In this document: in pieces, positions 1 to 5,788 of the stretch
How positions within the stretch are numbered: position 1 is the first letter of the stretch
Layout of the letters: each line of letters begins with the position of its first letter
Origin: Chloroflexota bacterium
GTDB taxonomy: Bacteria; Chloroflexota; Anaerolineae; Anaerolineales; UBA4823
Length of the DNA stretch: 8,067 nt
Direction: 5' to 3'
NCBI GenBank assembly: GCA_021849525.1
Contig: JAJZSS010000051.1
Coordinates: 1-8,067, forward strand
Translations under genes and position numbers: made by a program
The notes under the pieces: generated by a model
What the model was told of the DNA's origin: nothing
The model's database searches: none
The model's input: the letters and a program-made list of their open reading frames with translations, nothing else

Positions 1-176
1 TTCCGATCTTGCATCTTCGCCAGGTAGGTGTTGCCATCGATGGGGTTGAATAAAAAGCCCCCGAAGACCAGTGTGTCCCCGCCGGCTTGAGCCGCGAAGA
101 GATAGGGCAGCATGCTGGCAGCTAAAAATAACCCCCCAACGATCCAATAGAATGCACGCTCATTGCGATCAGGCAT
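1..176 (-). CDS. Partial multi-spanning membrane protein, N-terminus only
   Basis: Only the first 58 codons are inside the window; the gene continues past the left edge. Reading leftward from the ATG at 174-176, the product starts MPDRNERAFYW. It then has a hydrophobic stretch at about residues 11-29 that looks like a first membrane helix or uncleaved signal anchor, followed by a G/F-rich segment with the motif NPIDGNTYLAKM at about residues 44-55. The hydrophobic start followed by an N-P-[IL]-D-G-x-x-Y-L-A-K-M motif resembles large polytopic membrane proteins, possibly of the polyprenol-phosphate glycosyltransferase type. That is recollection of a pattern and not a firm assignment. No Shine-Dalgarno is visible. 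A TAAAAT hexamer lies 6 nt before the ATG, so the mRNA may be leaderless. It is divergent from the zinc-ribbon gene. Existence of the gene is fairly likely; its function is open. Confidence 0.6.
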   Translation of the reverse strand, partial: MPDRNERAFYWIVGGLFLAASMLPYLFAAQAGGDTLVFGGFLFNPIDGNTYLAKMQDR

Positions 177-182
177 AGTTTT

Positions 183-188
183 ATTTTA
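183..188 (-). promoter_or_regulatory. Candidate -10 element of the leftward membrane-protein gene
   Basis: On the minus strand the hexamer TAAAAT occupies 188-183 and is followed by six bases and then the ATG at 176-174. With normal -10 to start-site spacing, transcription would begin at or within a base or two of the A of the start codon. No convincing -35 sits 16-18 bp upstream; a TTGTCA at 216-211 is a good -35 match but is 22 bp away. The location is suggestive but the promoter is unproven. Confidence 0.35.
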
Positions 189-220
189 AACGACGCACCC
201 CGCCCAACCATGACAAAAGT

Positions 221-261
221 GCAAGGCAACCCTACGGTTTGCAAAGGGTATTGCCCCTTGC
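221..261. repeat. Imperfect inverted repeat in the divergent intergenic region
   Basis: The left arm GCAAGGCAACCCT (221-233) pairs with the right arm at 245-261, which has AGGGT at its inner end and CCTTGC at its outer end. There are 13 base pairs, with two 2-nt bulges in the right arm and an 11-nt loop. The right arm covers the first bases of the candidate -35 (258-263) of the rightward unit. It could be an operator or an RNA hairpin, but the bulges make a simple dimeric operator less clean. The pairing is visible; the role is speculative. Confidence 0.3.
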
Positions 262-286
262 CGAACTCTGCAACCAAATCTATAAT
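258..286 (+). promoter_or_regulatory. Sigma70-type promoter of the zinc-ribbon/NACHT unit
   Basis: A perfect TATAAT lies at 281-286 and TTGCCG at 258-263, separated by exactly 17 bp. The -10 is followed by seven bases and then the ATG at 294. Initiation 7-8 nt after the -10 would fall on or right next to that A, giving a leaderless or near-leaderless transcript. This agrees with the absence of any Shine-Dalgarno before 294. The -35 matches the consensus TTGACA only in its TTG. It argues against the in-frame ATG at 210, which would put the promoter inside the coding sequence. Confidence 0.6.
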
Positions 287-293
287 CCTAAGC

Positions 294-995
294 ATGAGCC
301 AGCCCTTTAAGCTATTCCGCTTGCAGCAAATTGACAGCCAGCTCGACCGGCTGCAAGCCCGCCTGGGGGAGATCGAGACGATCCTGAACGATGACTCGGC
401 CCAAAGACAAGCTGACTCCGAACACGACGCGACCCAAGCTGAGCTGAACAGCAAGCTCAAGGCGCTCAAACACGCCGAGGACGAGGTGCGCCAGCAGCGC
501 CTGAAGATCGAACAGACGGAAGCCACCCTGTATGGCGGAAAAGTCCGCAACCCTAAAGAGCTGCAGGATATGCAAAACGAGATCGCAGCCCTTAAACGCT
601 ACCTGAGCGTGCTGGAAGACCGCCAGCTGGAGGCCATGATGGCGGTGGAAGCCAGTGAAGAAACCGAGCAGGCCGCATCCAAACACCTGGAAGCTACCCT
701 GCGGGCGGGCAGCGAGCAGCGCCAGGATCTGGAAGCTGAACGCGCTGGGCTGCAGAACGAGGTGGCGCATGCCACCAGCGAGCGCCAGGCGACAATCTCG
801 TCCATTGAGGCCGCCGATCTGAACCTTTACGAACAGCTTCGCCGCCAGCGCAAAGGTCTGGCTGTTGCCAAAGTCAGCGACCGCTATTGTTCGGCCTGCG
901 GCGCGACCCTGAGCGCCTCTCTGCTCCACGCCGTCCGCTCATCCACGCAGCTCAACCGCTGCGATGTCTGCGGGCGGATTCTGTACAGCGGTTAG
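294..995 (+). CDS. Coiled-coil protein with C-terminal C4 zinc ribbon (COG1579 / CT398-HP0958 type)
   Basis: The 233-residue product is mostly a long charged coiled coil (about residues 5-185), rich in Q, E, K, R and heptad-spaced L. It carries the family motif YGGKVRNPKEL at 80-90. A zinc ribbon ends the protein, with Cys199/Cys202 and Cys223/Cys226 in two CxxC knuckles. Length and layout match COG1579. In the studied members, Chlamydia CT398 (CdsZ) and Helicobacter HP0958 (FlgZ), the protein binds sigma54 and secretion or flagellar components, and HP0958 also binds flagellin mRNA. Neither role can be assumed here. It is probably a cytoplasmic adaptor that uses the ribbon to bind protein or nucleic acid. 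The ATG at 294 is preferred to the upstream ATG at 210 because the family N-terminus (PFKLFRLQQIDSQLDRL) starts there and a TATAAT lies just before it. The stop is 4 nt before the next ATG, so the two genes are probably cotranscribed. Confidence 0.85.
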   Translation: MSQPFKLFRLQQIDSQLDRLQARLGEIETILNDDSAQRQADSEHDATQAELNSKLKALKHAEDEVRQQRLKIEQTEATLYGGKVRNPKELQDMQNEIAALKRYLSVLEDRQLEAMMAVEASEETEQAASKHLEATLRAGSEQRQDLEAERAGLQNEVAHATSERQATISSIEAADLNLYEQLRRQRKGLAVAKVSDRYCSACGATLSASLLHAVRSSTQLNRCDVCGRILYSG

Positions 996-999
996 TTCG

Positions 1000-3570
1000 A
1001 TGAGTTTCCTGAGCAATCTCCAATTAGACCGCAACTCATTCTGGTTGGGTTTTGCAGCCGGTTTTTTGCTGCTTTTCCTGCTTGGCCGCCTGCGCCCGGC
1101 ATTCCGGTCCTTGATAAGCTATACGAAAGACCGTTATAAAACGTGGCGCGCCGAGATGGACACCGGCGTGGAGACTCGCCACCGCAACGATACCCTGCAG
1201 CGCGCTCAATCTTTGCACCTGGCCGAAGCCCTCTTCTCCCTGGATGAAATTCTGCTCGAGCCGCGCTTGCTGGCGCCCCCGCTGACCTTCGAGCCCGGTG
1301 AACCACCCCCCTATCAGGACATCACCGAAAAGCTGCTCCCTTACATGCCGGATTGGCCTGCCATCCCGGTATTGTACGGCGCTCCCACCCTGAGCCTGGT
1401 GGAAGCCATGCAGAATGGGGCCAACCTGGCTCTGTTGGGCGAGCCGGGCAGCGGAAAGAGCACTGCCCTGGCTTATCTGGCTGTCCAGACCGCCCGCCAG
1501 GCTCCCGACCTCGGCTCCCTGGCAGGGTTATTCCCCTTCCATTTTCATGCCGGCGACCTGAACCTGCCGCCGCGCAATCCCCAGCTCCTGCTCGAGCCGC
1601 TCAACGCTGTGCTGGACGCCCAGGCGTCCCCGCTGACCGCGCCGCGCCTGGCGAAATTCATCGCAGGCTGCCTCCAAAACAGCACGGCTCTGCTGCTGAT
1701 TGATGGCATGGACGAGCTTACACAGGCGGGCATGGAGAGCGTCTGCACGTATCTTGCCGAGCTGCTGAATGCCTACCCGCACACACGCCTGGTGCTGGCC
1801 TGCGACTGGCAGACTCCCGGTCTGGCTGATCTGCACCTGATCCCCTTCGGAATCGTTCCCTGGGGCCGGCAGCAGCGCGAGGATTTTATCCGCCAGTGGG
1901 GAGCGCTCTGGCAGCGTTACTTTGCTCCGAAATCTCCAGCTGAGCTCCCTGCTAACGAACTGACCTATGAGATCCTGGACGGGTGGCTGCTCAGCGATAC
2001 CACGCCGCTCAGCCCGCTGGAGCTGACCCTGAAAGTGTGGTCGGCCTACGCCGGCGATTCCCAGGGACCCGGCGCGCAGGCTGCCATCGAAGCTTACGTG
2101 AAGCGGTTGAGCAGCGGCATCCCGCAGGCCCGCCCGGCTCTGGCAGCCCTGGCAGCCCAGATGGTAAGCACCTCGCGACCGGTCATGAGCAACCGCGAAG
2201 CCGCGGCGGCGATCGCTGCTTTCGAGCCCGCCCCTATTGCCGCGCAAGAAAGCCCCGTCGAAGCAGAAGCTGGCGACTCCTCTGATGAGACAACTACCGG
2301 ACCAGGTGATTTTTCATCCCCGGCAACCCAGAAAGAGCGGATCGCCGTACCGCGGGTCCTGAGCGCCCTGCTGGACAGCGGCTTGCTGCGCGCCCAGCCC
2401 GGCGGACGGCTGCGCATCGCCCATCCTGCCCTGCTTGGCGTCCTGGCGGCCGGGGCCTATACCCAACCCGAACTGGTTGAGAACCTGCTCAGCCAACCCG
2501 ACTGGTTGGGAAAACGCCTGGCCTTGCAGAGCCTGGCGGCGGGTATGGATTTGAGCAGCTGGCTGGATACCCTGGCGCCGCCACCGGCGATTGACACCCT
2601 GCAGCACGGACTGCTGGAAACTTCCCGTGGGCTGCGAGATATGCCAGAGCGCCTGCCCATGCGCACCGCTTTGTTACGCCGGTTGGCTACCAACCTGCAG
2701 CATGCAGAGCTGGCCCTGGAGCTGCGCGCTCGCAGCCTGGCAGCCATCACCGCCACCGGCAGCCCGCAAATGGGCATCCTTTTCCGCCAGCTCCTGGAAA
2801 ATCCAGACGAAATCACGCGCCGGCTGGCAGCCCTGGGCAGTGGGGCTTTACAGGATGCAAAAGCAACTCCGATCCTGGAGAATCTGCTCAGTGATCCCTC
2901 GCCGCAGGTGCGCCGGGCAGCCTGCCTGGCCCTGGTTGCCATTGGCAGCCAGCCCGCCCTGGAAGCAGTAGCTGCCAGCATGCTGCATGGAGATGAAGAG
3001 CTCCGAAAAGCTGCCGCCGAAGCCCTGGCCAATCATCCCGAAGAAGGTTACCCGGTGCTCGAAGAAGCCAGCACGATGCCCGATCTGCTGGTGCGCCGGG
3101 CGGCGGTTGCCGGCCTGGGTCGCGTTCGCCAGCCGTTGGTTGCCAGCCAGTGGGCGATTGAAATCCTGCAAAAAACTCATTTGGAAGACAGCCAGTGGGT
3201 CGTCCAGAACGCCGCCGAGCAAGCTCTGGAAGAAATCATCCAAACCAATGCCCGCAGCCCGCGCCCCATGCCGCCGCTCACCCAGACCCCCTGGCTGATC
3301 GCGTACGCCAGCGAGATGGGTATGGGCGTCGCACCCGGCAAACCCGCCTGGGACCTGCTCTTCAAAGCCCTCCAGCAAGGCAATCTCGACCAGCGCCTGG
3401 CAGCCCTGGAGGTGCTCAAGCGTCACGGCAAAGAAAATGCCATCCTGCCTTTATATGACCTGTATTTTGCGGGAGATGGGGATGTGCGCGAAGCAGCTTA
3501 CCAGACCCTCTGGCATCTGAGCGCCGCCGGGTTGCCCTTACCCGAGCCGAAAAAATTCGGCGTGGCTTGA
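1000..3570 (+). CDS. Membrane-anchored NACHT-type NTPase with C-terminal HEAT repeats
   Basis: The 856-residue product has a recognisable order of parts. A single hydrophobic helix lies at about residues 14-30, followed by a basic stretch, which suggests a membrane anchor with the body in the cytoplasm. The Walker A motif GEPGSGKST is at 147-155 and a NACHT-like Walker B, LLLIDGMDEL, at about 231-240. A winged-helix-like segment at about 447-486 contains LRIAHPALLGVLAA, the typical NACHT 'H...LAA' element. It is preceded by a low-complexity E/S/T/P-rich linker (about 410-445). About seven HEAT-like repeats follow (590-750 and 780-843), with Pro-rich DNA between repeats 5 and 6. The family (STAND ATPases) acts as ATP-switched scaffolds or sensors, with repeats as the ligand-sensing part. 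No nuclease, TIR, protease or other effector domain is visible. The segment where the usual sensor-1 Thr-Ser-Arg would be reads ACDWQTPG. The ATG at 1000 is chosen over 964, which overlaps the previous gene. No clear Shine-Dalgarno is present, so translation probably depends on coupling. The biological role is unknown. Confidence 0.82.
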   Translation: MSFLSNLQLDRNSFWLGFAAGFLLLFLLGRLRPAFRSLISYTKDRYKTWRAEMDTGVETRHRNDTLQRAQSLHLAEALFSLDEILLEPRLLAPPLTFEPGEPPPYQDITEKLLPYMPDWPAIPVLYGAPTLSLVEAMQNGANLALLGEPGSGKSTALAYLAVQTARQAPDLGSLAGLFPFHFHAGDLNLPPRNPQLLLEPLNAVLDAQASPLTAPRLAKFIAGCLQNSTALLLIDGMDELTQAGMESVCTYLAELLNAYPHTRLVLACDWQTPGLADLHLIPFGIVPWGRQQREDFIRQWGALWQRYFAPKSPAELPANELTYEILDGWLLSDTTPLSPLELTLKVWSAYAGDSQGPGAQAAIEAYVKRLSSGIPQARPALAALAAQMVSTSRPVMSNREAAAAIAAFEPAPIAAQESPVEAEAGDSSDETTTGPGDFSSPATQKERIAVPRVLSALLDSGLLRAQPGGRLRIAHPALLGVLAAGAYTQPELVENLLSQPDWLGKRLALQSLAAGMDLSSWLDTLAPPPAIDTLQHGLLETSRGLRDMPERLPMRTALLRRLATNLQHAELALELRARSLAAITATGSPQMGILFRQLLENPDEITRRLAALGSGALQDAKATPILENLLSDPSPQVRRAACLALVAIGSQPALEAVAASMLHGDEELRKAAAEALANHPEEGYPVLEEASTMPDLLVRRAAVAGLGRVRQPLVASQWAIEILQKTHLEDSQWVVQNAAEQALEEIIQTNARSPRPMPPLTQTPWLIAYASEMGMGVAPGKPAWDLLFKALQQGNLDQRLAALEVLKRHGKENAILPLYDLYFAGDGDVREAAYQTLWHLSAAGLPLPEPKKFGVA

Positions 3571-3588
3571 GCCAGCTCACATTATTTT
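3546..3588 (+). terminator. Possible terminator of the rightward unit
   Basis: A perfect 6-bp hairpin, GCCGAA/TTCGGC with an AAAA loop, lies at 3546-3561 inside the last codons of the NACHT gene. It is followed by a second, weaker stem (GTGGCT at 3562-3567 against AGCTCAC at 3574-3580, one bulged T) and then ATTATTTT (3581-3588). The second stem plus the T-rich run has the form of a weak intrinsic terminator located right after the stop codon. Stability is modest, so this is a tentative call. Confidence 0.35.
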
Positions 3589-3600
3589 CGGATTTAAACC

Positions 3601-3629
3601 AGAAAACAAAATAACGAACCCGCTTTCGT
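3601..3629 (-). terminator. Possible terminator of the leftward seven-gene unit
   Basis: On the minus strand the stem ACGAA (3629-3625) pairs with TTCGT (3618-3614) around a six-base loop and is followed by TATTTTGTTTTCT (3613-3601). It lies 9 nt beyond the yggU stop codon. The stem has only five base pairs, but the T tract and its position between convergent genes support termination here. Confidence 0.4.
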
Positions 3630-3638
3630 CCAGGGAGT

Positions 3639-3950
3639 TCAGGCGAGTCGCTGGAGGATGCGTTGGTGGACGGTCTCGGTATCCAGGTCGAGGATCGATA
3701 CTAGCTTATCCCGCCCGGTTGCGCCGGCTACAATCTCGATCCGGCTGGGAGGCAGGTCAAGCACATCGGCCAAAAATTCCACCAGAGCCTGGTTGGCCTT
3801 GCCCTCCACGGGTGGGGCGGTCAGTCGGATCTTCACCGTGCCGTCATTCAGAATCTCGACAATCTCATTACGGCTGGCGCGCGGAGTGACCCGGATTGCC
3901 AGGGCCGAGCCTTTCTGGCCATTGTGTAAGTGATATGGGCGGGGCGTCAT
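3639..3950 (-). CDS. yggU: DUF167 / UPF0235 family protein (YggU)
   Basis: A 103-residue protein of the usual family length. The hallmark core is present: IRVTPRASRNEI at 19-30, then IRLTAPPVEGKANQAL at 41-56, and IEIVAGATGRDKLVSI at 71-86, which is the conserved '[IV]xxGxTxRxK' strand. This fold is small, soluble and of unknown biochemical function. It is often encoded beside yggT, as here. It is the last gene of the leftward unit. A G-rich Shine-Dalgarno (AAGGGGG at 3965-3959) lies 8 nt before the ATG at 3950, and the yggT stop is 18 nt upstream. Nothing is missing or unusual. The family call is near certain; the function is not known. Confidence 0.92.
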   Translation of the reverse strand: MTPRPYHLHNGQKGSALAIRVTPRASRNEIVEILNDGTVKIRLTAPPVEGKANQALVEFLADVLDLPPSRIEIVAGATGRDKLVSILDLDTETVHQRILQRLA

Positions 3951-3968
3951 CAGGTTTTCCCCCTTCTT

Positions 3969-4232
3969 TCAGATGAACATGCGCAAGATGCGAGTTAAAA
4001 GTGACTCAACGATCTGGATCACGATCACCAGCACCAGCGGGCTGAAATCCAGGCCTGCCAGAGGAGGCAGCACGCGGCGGATTGGGCGCAGCATAGGTTC
4101 GATGATATTATCCAGTGTCCTGCGTATTGGATGATAGGGCGACATAAAATAGCTTAACAGGGTTTGAATAATCACGGCAAACACCAGCACAGTTGCCAGG
4201 GTGCTCACCAGCCGGATCAGAAAAAGTATCAT
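3969..4232 (-). CDS. yggT: YggT family small membrane protein (YlmG)
   Basis: The 87-residue product has two hydrophobic helices, at about 2-27 and 63-82. Between them is the conserved loop YHPIRRTLDNIIEPMLRPIRR (roughly 33-53), followed by LPPLAGLDFSPL, the family's 'PP.GG.D.SP' motif in slightly altered form. YlmG/YggT proteins are inner-membrane proteins encoded in the ylm division cluster of Gram-positive bacteria and cyanobacteria. In chloroplast and cyanobacterial studies they affect nucleoid or membrane organisation and division. The molecular activity is unknown. It starts 7 nt after the yggS stop with a Shine-Dalgarno built on that stop codon. Confidence 0.93.
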   Translation of the reverse strand: MILFLIRLVSTLATVLVFAVIIQTLLSYFMSPYHPIRRTLDNIIEPMLRPIRRVLPPLAGLDFSPLVLVIVIQIVESLLTRILRMFI

Positions 4233-4237
4233 ACAGG

Positions 4238-4242
4238 CCTCA
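4238..4242 (-). promoter_or_regulatory. yggT ribosome-binding site overlapping the yggS stop
   Basis: The minus-strand sequence TGAGG (4242-4238) contains both the yggS stop codon TGA and the Shine-Dalgarno GAGG, 5 nt before the yggT ATG. A ribosome ending yggS therefore finishes on the yggT binding site, which supports translational coupling and fixes the ATG at 4232 as the start. Confidence 0.6.
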
Positions 4243-4974
4243 GTTTACGGATGGCGCAGGGGCAATCGTGCAAGCGCGCACGCCCATGATTGCCGTGCCG
4301 ATCCTTAAGATGGTGGCGCCTTCCTGGATCGCCACGTGATAATCGCCCGACATGCCCATCGACAGCTCGGCAAAGTCGAGACCGGGCAGCGCGTCCCGCA
4401 GGTATCCCGCCAACCGGCGCAAGCGCTGAAAATACGGGCGGCTTTGCTCGGGGTCTTCGCTGTAAGGCGCCATGGTCATCAGCCCGCGCACCTGGAGGTG
4501 CGGCAGGCCGCCGATCTGGCGCAGAGCCGGCAGCAGGGCTTCCCAGGCAGCCTCATCCCAGCCCGGCCAGCCGTGCTTGCTCGCCTCACCGCTCACGTTA
4601 AATTCCAGCAGCACCGGTAGGACCCGCCCAGCTTGGGCCGAGAAACGCTCCAGGCGTTGGGCGAGCTTCAGGCTGTCGAGCGAGTGCAGCATGCTAAAGC
4701 TCTGGATCACCGGTCCGGCTTTGCGGCTCTGCACGTGCCCGATCATGTGCCATTCGAGCCCGGCAAACCCCGCCAGCCCGGCCTGTTTGGGCAGCGCTTC
4801 TTCGACGTAATTTTCGCCCAGCCAGCGCGCCCCGGCCTGAACGACTTCCCGGATCGCTTCGACGGGGTGGCCTTTGGTCACCGTAACCAGACGGATGGAG
4901 GCAGGATCGCGACCGGCTGCGCGGGCAGCCTGCTGGATCTCATCCACCACCTGCTGGTAATTCTCTGTAATCAT
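4240..4974 (-). CDS. yggS: PLP homeostasis protein, YggS/PROSC family (YlmE)
   Basis: The 244-residue product is a fold-type III alanine-racemase-like single-domain protein that binds pyridoxal 5'-phosphate. It has no known catalytic activity and buffers PLP and amino-acid metabolism. The PLP lysine is Lys34 in LVTVTKGHP. Other family signatures follow in order: GENYVEEA near 54-61, EWHMIGHVQSRK, LHSLDS, VLLEFNVSGEASKHGW, VRGLMTMAPYSED and LSMGMSGDYHVAIQEGATILRIGTAIMG, the last forming the phosphate-binding end of the barrel. It is slightly longer than the typical 220-235 residues. The ATG at 4974 lies 3 nt after the pgeF stop with no separate Shine-Dalgarno, so coupled translation is likely. 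Its pairing with pgeF and yggT is the widespread ylmD-ylmE-ylmG arrangement. Confidence 0.95.
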   Translation of the reverse strand: MITENYQQVVDEIQQAARAAGRDPASIRLVTVTKGHPVEAIREVVQAGARWLGENYVEEALPKQAGLAGFAGLEWHMIGHVQSRKAGPVIQSFSMLHSLDSLKLAQRLERFSAQAGRVLPVLLEFNVSGEASKHGWPGWDEAAWEALLPALRQIGGLPHLQVRGLMTMAPYSEDPEQSRPYFQRLRRLAGYLRDALPGLDFAELSMGMSGDYHVAIQEGATILRIGTAIMGVRACTIAPAPSVN

Positions 4975-4977
4975 GGC

Positions 4978-5763
4978 TTAACCGACCGCGATCAGGGCGC
5001 CAAACCGCCCGGTGCGACCCTGCTCAGCGCGGTGCGAATACCAATCCTCCAGGTGACAGGCGGTGCAGATCTGGCTGACCTCGATCTGCTGCACCCCGGC
5101 TTCTTCCAATACCAGCCGGTTCGCCGACCACAGGTCAAATTGTACTCCAGAATGATCGTTTGGACCTGCCAGGAGCCAGGGCGCCTGCACCCCGAAGGCC
5201 TGCTCCACCTGGGCGACGACTTCGGGACCGACCGGATAATGGTGCGGACCAATCGCCGGACCAATCGCCGCTCTGATCGCTTCTGGACGGCTGCCGTAGC
5301 GCGCCTGCATGGCTCGAACTGCCGCGGCAGCGATCTTTTTCACCGTCCCCTGCCAGCCGGCGTGCACCAGGCCCACAGCGTGATGTTCCGGATCGGCAAG
5401 CAGCACCGGGGTGCAATCGGCAAACCGCATGTAGAGGGTCACATCGGGGCGGTCGGTGAGAATCGCATCCGCCTGGTGGTGGGCAGCCCCATGGCGAGGG
5501 GCTTCAGCAATCACAACCTCAGCGCTGTGCACCTGCCAGACATCGTATAGGCTGTCCAGGTCCCGTCCCAGGGCGGCGAACGAGCGGCGGCGGTTTTCGG
5601 CGACACATTCCGGGTGGTCGCCTACCAGGCTGCCAACATTAAGGGAATCCCACGGCGCCGGGCTCACACCCCCGCGGCGGGTAAAGACGGCGTGAGGAAT
5701 GCCAAGCGCATCAAAGTTTTCGAAGGTCAGGTAGCGGAGGGCGTCGCGGTGGTGAAACGGCAT
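4978..5763 (-). CDS. pgeF: PgeF/YfiH/YlmD family (multicopper polyphenol-oxidase-like) protein
   Basis: A 261-residue protein with all the hallmarks of the family once called laccase domain or DUF152. The three metal ligands are visible: His79 in VWQVHSAEV, Cys117 in MRFADCTPVLLAD and His134 in VGLVHAGWQGT. GPAIGPHHYPVG, FDLWSANRLVL and the C-terminal HLEDWYSHR...GRTGRFGA follow. Characterised members act on purine nucleosides. E. coli PgeF removes errors in peptidoglycan precursors, and human FAMIN/LACC1 is a relative. Here it is probably cytoplasmic, because no signal peptide is seen. The ATG at 5763 is chosen because the longer reading frame from 5886 would overlap the previous gene by about 100 nt and adds an Arg/Ala-rich non-family stretch. 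The gap to the upstream gene is 25 nt. No good Shine-Dalgarno is present. Confidence 0.93.
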   Translation of the reverse strand: MPFHHRDALRYLTFENFDALGIPHAVFTRRGGVSPAPWDSLNVGSLVGDHPECVAENRRRSFAALGRDLDSLYDVWQVHSAEVVIAEAPRHGAAHHQADAILTDRPDVTLYMRFADCTPVLLADPEHHAVGLVHAGWQGTVKKIAAAAVRAMQARYGSRPEAIRAAIGPAIGPHHYPVGPEVVAQVEQAFGVQAPWLLAGPNDHSGVQFDLWSANRLVLEEAGVQQIEVSQICTACHLEDWYSHRAEQGRTGRFGALIAVG

Positions 5764-5788
5764 GGGATAGTGGTACAGTACAGCCGGG

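Noticed and set aside
210..293. 28-codon N-terminal extension of the zinc-ribbon protein from the ATG at 210
   Set aside because: It would place the TATAAT promoter inside the coding sequence, the residues do not resemble the family N-terminus, and the ATG at 294 begins exactly at the family-like sequence.
122..929. Long minus-strand frames opposite the zinc-ribbon gene
   Set aside because: They mirror a gene with clear family motifs. Such frames arise from GC-rich codon use, and their translations show no domain or sensible composition.
964..999. Earlier ATG for the NACHT protein, overlapping the zinc-ribbon gene by 32 nt
   Set aside because: The 12 extra residues add nothing recognisable, while the ATG at 1000 sits 4 nt after the upstream stop and directly precedes the membrane anchor.
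1000..3570. NACHT protein as part of an antiphage defence island
   Set aside because: No effector domain, toxin, nuclease, restriction gene or mobile element is nearby, and the surroundings are housekeeping genes. Kept only as a possibility in the findings.
5248..5270. Tandem 12-bp direct repeat inside pgeF
   Set aside because: It encodes AIGPAIGP, which corresponds to the normal GPAIGP motif of the family, so it is explained by protein sequence and not by a repeat element.
4633..5550. 305-codon plus-strand frame opposite yggS and pgeF
   Set aside because: It crosses the junction of two genes with unmistakable catalytic or cofactor motifs on the minus strand and has no recognisable features of its own.
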